Assembly (NCBI RefSeq): GCF_014698795.1
Contig: NZ_JACJTR010000005.1
Location: 303,250 to 367,249, forward strand
DNA: 64,000 nt
DNA from: Nostoc sp. FACHB-892
GTDB lineage: Bacteria; Cyanobacteriota; Cyanobacteriia; Cyanobacteriales; Nostocaceae
Direction of reading: 5' to 3'
Part shown: piece by piece, positions 55,941-64,000 of the stretch
Position numbering within the stretch: position 1 is the first letter of the stretch
Layout of the letters: the number at the start of each line of letters is the position of its first letter
Notes under the pieces: generated by a model
What the model was told of the DNA's origin: nothing
The model's input: only the letters and a program-made list of their open reading frames with translations
Database searches by the model: none
Translations under genes and position numbers: made by a program

Positions 55941-58900
55941 ATGAATCGGCACAAGCCAAAACGGAATCGTGGCGTTATACTTACTCCTGAAGGCTGGCAA
56001 AAACTTCAGCAGGCAAAACTTGAAGGGGAACTTCGAGAAAAATTTGGCTCCAAGTACACTCTAGAAGAAATAAGTGAACGCGCTGGATTAACTTCAAATA
56101 CAGTCGCAAAGATACTTACTAACCAAGAAGGGGTTGACAAACGAACGCTAGTTTATTTATTCATGGCGTTTAACTTAGAGCTAAATCCCCAAGACTATTT
56201 TAAGTTAAATCCTGATTTGGCGAGACTTTCAGCTTTGGAGTCTCGAAAGCGCGTTGATTGGGGAGAGATGGTGGATGTATCTGTTTTCTATGGACGCACA
56301 GATGAACTGACTCTACTAGAGCAATGGTTGATCCAGGAACGCTGTCGAGTAGTGGCGCTGTTGGGAATGGGAGGAATTGGTAAAACCTCTCTGGCTGCCA
56401 AGTTATCACAAAAGGTTCAAGGATGTTTTGAGTACGTTATCTGGCGATCGCTCTACAATGCTCCCCCACTTTTTGACCTGCTGGCAAATTTAATTCAATT
56501 TTTCTCTAACGGGCAGGTTTTAGAAACTGACTTACCAAAAAGTGTAGATGGGAGAATATCACAACTAATTGAATATTTGCAACAACAGCGCTGTCTGATC
56601 GTATTAGATAATGTTGAGACTATTTTGCAACCAGGCGCTTGTGCTGGATGCTATCGAGAAGACTATGAAGATTATGGCTTATTGATTAAACGATTGGGAC
56701 AAGTTATGCATCAAAGTTCCTTAGTGCTGACTTCACGCGAAAAACCCAAAGATATAGCTTCACAGGAAGGGCAAGCACTACCTGTTCGTTCATTACAAGT
56801 GAAAGGTCTGAATGAGGAAGAAGTAAAAAAAATTTTTCACCTGAAAGGTTTGCTTGGAGCAGAGTCCCAAAATAAAACACTGATTGAGCTTTATTCTGGT
56901 AATCCATTGGCTTTGAAGATAGTTGCAACGACTATTCAAGATGTTTTCAATGGTGATATTTCTGAGTTTTTGAACCAAAAAACATCTGTTTTTGGTGATA
57001 TTTGTGCTGTTTTAGAGCAACAGTTTGAGCGTTTATCTAGTTTAGAACGTGTGGTTATGTATTGGCTGGCAATTAATCGTGAGTCAATTTCACTCTGCAA
57101 TTTGCAAGAAGATTTAACTTCATTAGTAATCCCACACAAGTTACTAGAAGCTCTAGAATCTTTGATCAGGCGAAGCCTCATCGACAAATTTCAGTCAACG
57201 CTAAGTGAAAAAACTGGTTTACTCTTCACATTACACTCTGTAGTAATGGAGTATGTCACTAGCAAATTAATTCAGCAAACTTATCAAGAGATTGCAACTA
57301 AACAAATTGTGCTTCTTAAATATTATGCTTTGAGTAAAGCTCAGTCCAAAGACTACACTAAAGAAACTCAAATACGCTTAATTATTAAGCCAGTTATTGA
57401 TGAACTTTTTACTATTTTTAAAATCCCAAGAAGGCTAGAAAATCATTTAAATGAAATTTTAGTCAAGTTACAAAGAGAATCTTCACTGGAACCTGGATAT
57501 ACAAGCGGAAATATTCTCAACTTGCTTTGTCAGTTAAAGACAGATTTAAGAGGATATGATTTTTCTAACCTAAGCGTTTGGCAAGTAGATATGCGGGGTG
57601 TAAGTTTACCTCAAGTCAACTTCCAAAATGCTAATTTATCTAAATCGGTTTTTACTAAAAGTTTTAGCAAAATTTCTGCAGTAGCATTCAGCCCCAATGG
57701 AAAAATTTTAGCGGCGAGTGACGCAAATGGCAAAATTTGCTTGTGGCGAGACTTTGGTGAGGGCGAACAACTTTCGACCTGTCTAGGACATATTGATTGG
57801 GTTCGAGCGATCGCTTTCAGTCCGAATGGTAGCACTCTTTGCAGTGGAGGTACTGACCAGAATGTGAAATTGTGGGATGTCAACACAGGTGAATGCCTGA
57901 AAACTTTAACAGAACATCCTGAGCGGGTACAATCTGTTGCCTTCAGTCCTCAAGGTGAAATTCTAGCTTCTGGCAGCGATGATTGGGCAGTGCGTTTGTG
58001 GAATATCTCGGATAGCAGGTGTTACAAAATACTACAGGGACATACTGATTCGGTATTATCTGTAGTTTTTAGTCCTAAAGGTAAAATTCTTGCCAGTGCT
58101 AGTAGTGATAAAACCGTAAAGCTATGGAATTTCCGCACAGGAGAATGCCTCAAAACTTTGCAGGGACACACTAGTTCGGTTTCCTCAATTGCTTTCAATC
58201 CTGAAGGTAAGACCTTGGTTAGTGGTGGTGATGACCAAACTGTGAAACTCTGGAGTATCTCAGATGGGAAGTGCCTGAGAGCTTTCCAGGGACATAGTGA
58301 CAGGGTTAGGTCAGTCGCTTTTGCTCCTAATGGTAATATTCTGGCTAGTGGCAGTGATGACCAAACTGTGAAGCTATGGAATTTCCGCACAGGAGAATGC
58401 GTTAAAACATTGCAGGGTCACACAAGTTTGGTCTGTTCTGTTGTTTTTAGTCCAGATGGTCAAACTTTGGTCAGTGGTAGTGATGACCAAACTGTGAGGT
58501 TTTGGGATGTTGGCACTGGTCAAGCCTTAAGAAACTTGCAGGGCTACAATAATGGGGTGTGGTCTGTTGCCTTTGCTCCTGGTGGGCAGACCATAATTAG
58601 CAGCAATAATGACCAAACTGTAAAACTTTGGGATGTCGTGGATGGGAAGTGCTACAAGACTTTACGAGGACACCCTAATCGAGTCAGAACAGTTGCCTTT
58701 AGTCCTCAAGGTAATATATTGGCAAGTGGCAGTTACGATCAACTTGTGAGGCTGTGGGATAGCAGCACCTGCCAATGTTGCAACATCTTACGGGGACATA
58801 CTGGCTGGGTAAAGTCAGTTGCCTTTGCTTCTGGAGGTAAGATTCTCGCCAGTGGCAGTGATGACAAAACTGTAAGGCTTTGGGACGTTAACACTGGTAA

Positions 58901-59519
58901 AGTTTTGAATATTTTGGAACATAGTCATGGGGTATGGTCGGTTGCTTTCAGTCCTGAAGGTAATATCCTGGCCAGTGGCAGTGATGATCAAACAGTAAAG
59001 CTCTGGGATATTCGCACAAGTGAATGTCTCAAAATTTTGTCGGGACATAAGAGTTGGGTATTGTCCGTCGCTTTCAGTCCTGAAGGTAAGACCTTAGCCA
59101 GTAGCAGTAAAGATCAAACAGTGAAGCTTTGGGATGTTAGCACAGGTAAATGTCTCAAAATTTTGTTAGGACACACAAGCTGGGTATTGTCGGTTGCTTT
59201 TAGTCCGGAAGGTAAACTTTTGGCTAGCGGTAGCGTAGACCAAACGGTAAGGTTGTGGGATGTCCAATCCGGTCAATGTATCAAAACTTTGCATGGTCAT
59301 ACTCACTGGATAAGGTCAGTTGCCTTTAGTCCAGATAGTCAAACCCTGGTAAGTGGTAGCGAAGATGAAACTGTTAAATTATGGGATGTTTTGACGGGTG
59401 AATGCCTAAAAACTTTAAAAAACGAAAAGCCTTATGAGGACATGAACATTACTGGCGTTACAGGTTTAACCCAAGCAACTATTACTTCTTTGAAAGTTTT
59501 GGGAGCAATTGAAAATTGA
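55941..59519 (+). CDS. HTH - NB-ARC - pentapeptide - double WD40 STAND protein (2)
   Basis: 1192 residues. N-terminal HTH-like module ([17 protein letters not shown], then [16 protein letters not shown]). NB-ARC: Walker [10 protein letters not shown] at residues 142-150, Walker [29 protein letters not shown]. Pentapeptide-like segment around 540-570 ([20 protein letters not shown]), then about 14 WD40 repeats with the usual [12 protein letters not shown] pattern, then the conserved tail ([17 protein letters not shown]). Bases 56249-56720, covering the start of the NB-ARC domain, are about 97% identical to 60611-61082 of the next paralogue, although the remaining parts differ strongly. Same-strand paralogue 783 bp downstream. 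Confidence 0.92.
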   Translation: MNRHKPKRNRGVILTPEGWQKLQQAKLEGELREKFGSKYTLEEISERAGLTSNTVAKILTNQEGVDKRTLVYLFMAFNLELNPQDYFKLNPDLARLSALESRKRVDWGEMVDVSVFYGRTDELTLLEQWLIQERCRVVALLGMGGIGKTSLAAKLSQKVQGCFEYVIWRSLYNAPPLFDLLANLIQFFSNGQVLETDLPKSVDGRISQLIEYLQQQRCLIVLDNVETILQPGACAGCYREDYEDYGLLIKRLGQVMHQSSLVLTSREKPKDIASQEGQALPVRSLQVKGLNEEEVKKIFHLKGLLGAESQNKTLIELYSGNPLALKIVATTIQDVFNGDISEFLNQKTSVFGDICAVLEQQFERLSSLERVVMYWLAINRESISLCNLQEDLTSLVIPHKLLEALESLIRRSLIDKFQSTLSEKTGLLFTLHSVVMEYVTSKLIQQTYQEIATKQIVLLKYYALSKAQSKDYTKETQIRLIIKPVIDELFTIFKIPRRLENHLNEILVKLQRESSLEPGYTSGNILNLLCQLKTDLRGYDFSNLSVWQVDMRGVSLPQVNFQNANLSKSVFTKSFSKISAVAFSPNGKILAASDANGKICLWRDFGEGEQLSTCLGHIDWVRAIAFSPNGSTLCSGGTDQNVKLWDVNTGECLKTLTEHPERVQSVAFSPQGEILASGSDDWAVRLWNISDSRCYKILQGHTDSVLSVVFSPKGKILASASSDKTVKLWNFRTGECLKTLQGHTSSVSSIAFNPEGKTLVSGGDDQTVKLWSISDGKCLRAFQGHSDRVRSVAFAPNGNILASGSDDQTVKLWNFRTGECVKTLQGHTSLVCSVVFSPDGQTLVSGSDDQTVRFWDVGTGQALRNLQGYNNGVWSVAFAPGGQTIISSNNDQTVKLWDVVDGKCYKTLRGHPNRVRTVAFSPQGNILASGSYDQLVRLWDSSTCQCCNILRGHTGWVKSVAFASGGKILASGSDDKTVRLWDVNTGKVLNILEHSHGVWSVAFSPEGNILASGSDDQTVKLWDIRTSECLKILSGHKSWVLSVAFSPEGKTLASSSKDQTVKLWDVSTGKCLKILLGHTSWVLSVAFSPEGKLLASGSVDQTVRLWDVQSGQCIKTLHGHTHWIRSVAFSPDSQTLVSGSEDETVKLWDVLTGECLKTLKNEKPYEDMNITGVTGLTQATITSLKVLGAIEN

Positions 59520-60302
59520 TTTTCTCTTCGGCTTGACTCTGCTTCACTAAAAGACGGCTTTTGAATTCATTCATTGCATATATAAAATTACAGAGGTTTG
59601 AAAATCCATAAGCTATTGCGTATTTAACTTGGTTGCAGAAATTGGAGATATAACTGCCTATTTTGCAGATTTAGGAACTTCATTCTGAAACATTAGATGC
59701 ACAACAGCTTACTTTTTAAGTAGGGGTTTCCAAAGTTAGTAAATACTTTGGCTACTGTCTAAGTATTTTTTTAGCGTGCGTACCATCTCTCGAATTACAT
59801 CGCTCTTTGTCCTCTGCATTTTCTTACAATATTCCTCCAAAATTATTTTCTCCTCAAGGGAAAATTGAATTGTTAAATTAGCAGCATTTTTTCTAGCCAT
59901 TGTCATTGACTTTTAATGACTTTTCAATTACTATTATATAGTAAACTACTGAGTAATCAAGAGGAAACAGCAAATTTTAATTTCCTTCTATTAAAGTAAA
60001 TACTTGGTGCCTCAATTCAAGAGATATTTATCAATATAATTATGGATTGTGGATATAAATTTACAAATCAACTCTTAGTTTGCTAATAATAAAGTTGTTG
60101 CTTAATAACGTCTAAAGTTCCTCAGGCTATTGTACTATTTCCGTTTTAACTATCTAAAATTAGATTTTTGAAATGGTTGTTCTGACAGTGTTTTATCGAT
60201 TATTTAGCTTGTTTTGCAACAACTCTGATTTACTGATAATTCCCTTCGTAAACGCTAGTCGTAGGAGCCTATTGCTCCAAATACAATTCTCCCTAAGAAA
60301 TT
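59520..60302. other. Interval between STAND genes 2 and 3
   Basis: About 780 bp. Besides the tiny ribbon-helix-helix frame on the minus strand (59736-59888), it is AT-rich and without recognised features. The promoter of STAND gene 3 should lie between about 59950 and 60290. Confidence 0.5.
59736..59888 (-). CDS. Tiny ribbon-helix-helix (CopG-like) protein, possibly frameshifted
   Basis: 50 residues from ATG 59888. The sequence LTIQFSLEEKIILEEYC, then KSDVIREMVRTLKKYL, has the strand-helix-helix pattern of CopG/Arc-type DNA-binding dimers such as antitoxin repressors. A second ATG 13 bases upstream (59901), in another frame, reads MARKNAA and then hits a stop. Homologues as I picture them begin with such a basic MxRKxA head, so one extra T near 59880 may have broken the original 54-residue frame. 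No toxin gene is adjacent. Confidence 0.5.
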   Translation of the reverse strand, partial: NAANLTIQFSLEEKIILEEYCKKMQRTKSDVIREMVRTLKKYLDSSQSIY

Positions 60303-63300
60303 ATGAAACCGGAGAAACCCAAACGCAATCGTGGGCTTATACTGACTCGTGAAGGCTGGCAAAAGCTTCAGAATGCCAAACTTGAGTGGGAATTTAGGAA
60401 AAACAATGGCTCAAAATATACCTTAGAAGAATTAAGCGAACAAGCTGGGATCACTCCTGTCACTTTCAGAAAGATCCTTACTCGTGAAACCGGGGTTGAC
60501 AAACGGACCCTTGTTCGTTTGTTTATGATGTTTAATTTAGAACTGGATAAAAGCGATTATACAAACCCAGAATCTGATTTAAAAGGGCAGGAAGACTTGA
60601 AGAACCCCAAGCGCGTTGATTGGGGAGAAATGGTGGATGTATCTGTTTTCTATGGACGCACAGATGAACTGACTCTACTAGAGCAATGGTTGATCCAGGA
60701 ACGCTGTCGAGTAGTGGCGCTGTTGGGAATGGGAGGAATTGGTAAAACTTCTCTTGCTGCCAAGTTATCACAAAAGGTTCAAGGATGTTTTGAGTACGTT
60801 ATCTGGCGATCGCTTTACAATGCTCCCCCACTTTTTGACCTGCTGGCAAATTTAATTCAATTTTTCTCTAACGGGCAGGTTTTAGAAACTGACTTACCAA
60901 AAAGTGTAGATGGGAGAATATCACAACTAGTTGAATATTTGCAACAACAGCGCTGCCTGATCGTATTAGATAATGTAGAGACTATTTTACAAACAGGCGC
61001 TTATGCTGGATGCTATCGAGAAGGCTATGAAGATTATGGCTCACTGATCAAACGATTGGGACAAGTTATGCATCAAAGTACCTTGGTGCTGACTTCTCGT
61101 GAAAAACCCAAAGACATAGCGTCACTCGGAGGAGAAACACTGGCTGTTCGCTCATTACAAGTGGGTGGTTTAGAGGTAGTAGCAGGGCAAAAAATCTTTG
61201 AAGCCAAAGGTTTTTATGTCTCAGAGTCAGAATTACCAGCACTAGTCGAGCGTTATGCAGGTAATGCCCTAGCTTTGAAGATAGTAGCGACAACGATCCA
61301 AGATGTTTTTGATGGTAATATTGCTGAATTTCTGCAACATTACACTGCTGTTTTCGGCAGCATTCGCGATCTGCTAGACCAGCAGTTTTCGCGCTTGGCA
61401 AATTTAGAGAAGGATATAATATACTGGCTAGCAATCAATCGTGAGCCAGTTTCGCTATCAGAAATACGAGAGGATATTGTATCACCAATTTCACCACAAA
61501 ACTTACTGGAAGCTCTGGAGTCTCTGGTAAGGCGCTCATTGATAGAGAAAAACACAGCACTCTTTACCCTACAACCTGTAGTCATGGAGTATGTGACTCA
61601 GCGATTGATAGAGATAGTTTGTAAGGAGATTGAAACTCAGAATCTTGATTTGTTCAGGTGTCATGCTTTGATGAAGGCAACGGCTAAAGACTACGTAAGG
61701 GAAACTCAAATTCGCCTCATTCTTAAGCCAGTTATAGATGGGTTGACCACTGTCTTGAAAAGCAAAAAAAACCTTGAAAATCAGCTAACCCAAATTTTAG
61801 CAAGTTCACGAGAGAGATCACCGCTAGAACAAAGTTATACAGCTGGGAATATTCTCAATCTGCTTTGTCATCAAGACAGTGACCTTGGCGGCTATGATTT
61901 TTCTTATTTAAGTATTTGGCAAGCAGACTTGCGATGTTTAAAATTACACGATGTAAATTTCCAAAATGCCAATTTTGATAAGTCTGTTTTTGCTGAAACC
62001 TTCGGCGGTGTTTGGTCGGTAGCCTTTAGCCCGGATGGTAAACTTTTGGCTTTGGGTGATACCAATGGTGAGATTCGTTTGTACCAAGTTTCGGATTGGA
62101 AACAACTTTTAACCTGTAAAGGTCATGCTAACTGGGTTGTATCGCTTGCCTTTAGTCCTGATAATACAACCCTTGCTAGTAGTAGTACTGACCATACTGT
62201 AAAATTATGGGATATCATTACAGGCCAATGCGTTCAAGCCTTGCACGGACATAATAATGAGGTTTGGTCTCTTGCTTTTAGTCCGGATAGTGACACACTA
62301 GTCAGTGGCAGTGATGACCAAACGATAAAATTATGGAGTGTTCAAACTGGTGAATGCTTTAGAACTTTCTACGGACATACTAGTTGGGTATGCTCCGTTG
62401 CCTTCAGTCTAGATGGAAAAACGCTTGTGAGTGGTAGTGATGACCATACAATTGGTGTGTGGAATGTCAATACTGGTGAATGCCTCAAAACTTTCCACGG
62501 GCACCATGACGGTATACGGTCAGTTGCCATAAGTCCTGATGGTTATATGCTGGCGAGTGGCAGTGAAGACAAGACTGTAAAATTATGGGATATAAATACT
62601 GGTGAATGTCTTAAAACTTTCCACGGTCATTCTGATGAAGTATATTCAGTTGACTTTACCCTAGAGGGCGAACTCCTAGCTAGTGGTAGTTATGACAAGA
62701 CGGTGAGGCTATGGAGTGTTAAGACTGGTGAATGCCTCAAAATCTTGCAAGGACATTCTAGTTGGGTATTGTCGGTAGCCTTTAGTTCACAGAATAATCT
62801 CATAGTCAGTGGTAGTTACGATCAGACAGCGAGGCTATGGAATGTTAATACTGGTGAATGCCTCAAAACTTTCCAGGGATATACTAATCAGATTCAATCA
62901 ATCGCTTTCAATCCTGATGGACAGATGCTAGCAAGCGGCGGTCACGACCAGATGGTAAGGTTATGGGGTGTCAAGAAAGGTCAATGTCTAAAAATATTCC
63001 AGGGACATAGGGCTGCCGTGCAATCAATTGCTTTTAGTCCTGATGGGCAGACGCTAGCAAGCAGTAGCCATGACCAAACGGTAAGGTTATGGAATGTCAA
63101 TACGGGTCAATGCCTGAAAATGTTCGAGGGACATAAGGCACTGGTTTGGTCTGTTGCTTTTTGTCCTGAAGGTAAAAGATTAGCAAGTGGCAGTTATGAC
63201 CAGACGGTAAGGTTATGGAATGTTAATACAGGTCAAGTCTTGCAAATATTGCAGGGACATACTGCTCCGGTTTGGTCTGTTGCCTTTAGTCCTCAAGGAA

Positions 63301-63863
63301 CGATAGTGGCAAGTGGCGCTTTAGACCAGACGATCAAATTATGGGATGTCAGCACTGGTGAGTGCAAAAGAACCTTGGAAGGGCATACGACTTGGGTTTG
63401 GTCAGTTGCCTTTAGTCCAAATGGTGAAATGCTGGCAAGTGCTAGTCTGGATGGAACAATAAGGTTATGGAGTGTCAGCACTGCTGAATGCCTCAGAATT
63501 TTGCAGGTAAATGCAGCTTGGTTTAGTTCAGTGGTCTTTAGTCCAGATAGCCGGACACTAGCAAGTGGCAGTCACGATTATACAGTCCGGTTGTGGGATG
63601 TCAGTACAGGTGAATGCTTTAGAACATTGCAAGGACATACAGGCGGGGTTTGGTCAGTCGCTTTTAGTTCTAATGAGCAGATTATAGCCAGTAGTAGTGA
63701 TGATGAGACAATTAGACTGTGGGATTTAAAAACAGGTGAGTTCTTAAAAACCCTAAAAGGGGAGAAACCTTATGAGGGAATGAACATCATAGGAGCTACA
63801 GGTTTAACTATAGCCACTATTTCTGCATTAAAAGTGTTGGGAGCAATTGCTGACGAAAAATAG
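60303..63863 (+). CDS. HTH - NB-ARC - pentapeptide - double WD40 STAND protein (3)
   Basis: 1186 residues, co-linear with paralogue 2 in the first ~300 residues. HTH-like module ([35 protein letters not shown]); Walker [10 protein letters not shown] at 142-150; [28 protein letters not shown], where Pro of the usual GNPLAL is Ala. Pentapeptide-like segment ([20 protein letters not shown]), about 14 WD40 repeats, conserved tail ([17 protein letters not shown]). The NB-ARC start was recently homogenised with paralogue 2, while the propellers have diverged, as expected if the repeats evolve to recognise different targets. Ligand and output unknown. Confidence 0.92.
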   Translation: MKPEKPKRNRGLILTREGWQKLQNAKLEWEFRKNNGSKYTLEELSEQAGITPVTFRKILTRETGVDKRTLVRLFMMFNLELDKSDYTNPESDLKGQEDLKNPKRVDWGEMVDVSVFYGRTDELTLLEQWLIQERCRVVALLGMGGIGKTSLAAKLSQKVQGCFEYVIWRSLYNAPPLFDLLANLIQFFSNGQVLETDLPKSVDGRISQLVEYLQQQRCLIVLDNVETILQTGAYAGCYREGYEDYGSLIKRLGQVMHQSTLVLTSREKPKDIASLGGETLAVRSLQVGGLEVVAGQKIFEAKGFYVSESELPALVERYAGNALALKIVATTIQDVFDGNIAEFLQHYTAVFGSIRDLLDQQFSRLANLEKDIIYWLAINREPVSLSEIREDIVSPISPQNLLEALESLVRRSLIEKNTALFTLQPVVMEYVTQRLIEIVCKEIETQNLDLFRCHALMKATAKDYVRETQIRLILKPVIDGLTTVLKSKKNLENQLTQILASSRERSPLEQSYTAGNILNLLCHQDSDLGGYDFSYLSIWQADLRCLKLHDVNFQNANFDKSVFAETFGGVWSVAFSPDGKLLALGDTNGEIRLYQVSDWKQLLTCKGHANWVVSLAFSPDNTTLASSSTDHTVKLWDIITGQCVQALHGHNNEVWSLAFSPDSDTLVSGSDDQTIKLWSVQTGECFRTFYGHTSWVCSVAFSLDGKTLVSGSDDHTIGVWNVNTGECLKTFHGHHDGIRSVAISPDGYMLASGSEDKTVKLWDINTGECLKTFHGHSDEVYSVDFTLEGELLASGSYDKTVRLWSVKTGECLKILQGHSSWVLSVAFSSQNNLIVSGSYDQTARLWNVNTGECLKTFQGYTNQIQSIAFNPDGQMLASGGHDQMVRLWGVKKGQCLKIFQGHRAAVQSIAFSPDGQTLASSSHDQTVRLWNVNTGQCLKMFEGHKALVWSVAFCPEGKRLASGSYDQTVRLWNVNTGQVLQILQGHTAPVWSVAFSPQGTIVASGALDQTIKLWDVSTGECKRTLEGHTTWVWSVAFSPNGEMLASASLDGTIRLWSVSTAECLRILQVNAAWFSSVVFSPDSRTLASGSHDYTVRLWDVSTGECFRTLQGHTGGVWSVAFSSNEQIIASSSDDETIRLWDLKTGEFLKTLKGEKPYEGMNIIGATGLTIATISALKVLGAIADEK

Positions 63864-63891
63864 CCTTATTTATTACAATACCTCTGCCAAT

Positions 63892-64000
63892 TTACGAGGG
63901 TTCAACACCCGTAGAAACGGGATGAATACGACCTAAAGACGTAAGCTTGGCAAAAATCTGGGTTAATAAAATAGGCTCAGGGATAACAGCCAAGCATTTT
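63892..64000 (-). CDS. C-terminal end of an unidentified gene (cut by window edge)
   Basis: An open minus-strand frame enters from the right edge and ends at a TAA at 63892, encoding about 36 residues (CLAVIPEPILLTQIFAKLTS ... STGVEPS). It converges with STAND gene 3. Too short to identify; it could be chance. Confidence 0.25.
   Translation of the reverse strand, partial: KCLAVIPEPILLTQIFAKLTSLGRIHPVSTGVEPS

Noticed and set aside
51767..63863. Long direct DNA repeats that could be mistaken for a repeat array or CRISPR
   Set aside because: They are in-frame ~126-bp WD40-coding units with protein-level conservation; spacing and content do not fit CRISPR.
1..64000. tRNA, rRNA, riboswitch and CRISPR loci
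   Set aside because: None recognised on either strand; short conserved RNAs could be missed without covariance-model searches.

Overview
The window comes from a filamentous, probably heterocyst-forming cyanobacterium of the Nostoc/Scytonema/Brasilonema type. The evidence is the frequent HIP1 octamer GCGATCGC, moderate AT-richness, PEP-CTERM proteins, DevBCA-type export genes, a PatX-like heterocyst-inhibitor precursor, an ethylene-receptor-like kinase, and abundant NB-ARC/WD40 proteins and small palindromic repeats. No rRNA, tRNA or CRISPR array was seen. All calls were made by reading sequence and recalling families; no database search was run.

Layout. 1-7.2 kb, mostly minus strand: the start of an ArgJ-like gene (cut by the window edge), a two-gene sensory operon (ethylene-receptor-like histidine kinase followed by a REC-PAS-kinase), a redoxin-fold protein, an HU protein and a small secreted protein, separated by decayed IS and MITE-like debris. 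From 8.4 to 45.2 kb every credible gene lies on the plus strand. A REC-AraC regulator opens this run.

First metabolic block (10.07-18.06 kb): phenylalanine/tyrosine-type ammonia-lyase, cytochrome P450, aryl/acyl-CoA ligase, ThDP-dependent carboligase and a KAS III-like enzyme. The last two overlap by 4 bp. As I recall, this combination resembles the cyanobacterin (furanolide) pathway, in which an acyloin from a ThDP enzyme is joined to a cinnamoyl-type CoA thioester by a KAS III-like enzyme. Three secreted PEP-CTERM proteins follow (double cupin, unknown, spondin domain).

Second metabolic block (21.7-42.3 kb): extra copies of hemA, hemB, hemC and hemE and two different hemF genes, interleaved with an ATC-hydrolase-like protein, a VAO-type flavoprotein, two Rieske oxygenases, a UGT-like glycosyltransferase, an FkbM methyltransferase, a sugar-nucleotide SDR, a glucose-1-phosphate thymidylyltransferase and a DevB-DevC-DevA exporter. 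Duplicated heme genes together with Rieske oxygenases, a glycosyltransferase and deoxysugar genes strongly suggest a secreted glycosylated tetrapyrrole. It closely resembles the tolyporphin clusters described in filamentous cyanobacteria. hemL, hemD, protoporphyrinogen oxidase and ferrochelatase are absent and must come from elsewhere if needed. A cupin/Calx-beta/RTX protein and a TspO-like membrane protein end the run.

45.2-64 kb is accessory DNA: an ISL3 remnant, two related small proteins, the PatX-like precursor, an IS4-type transposase, a PhoD phosphatase, a transaldolase-like protein lacking the Schiff-base lysine, and three large HTH/NB-ARC/double-WD40 STAND proteins. Two of the STAND genes share a recently homogenised nucleotide-binding segment. 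A tiny ribbon-helix-helix gene sits between them.
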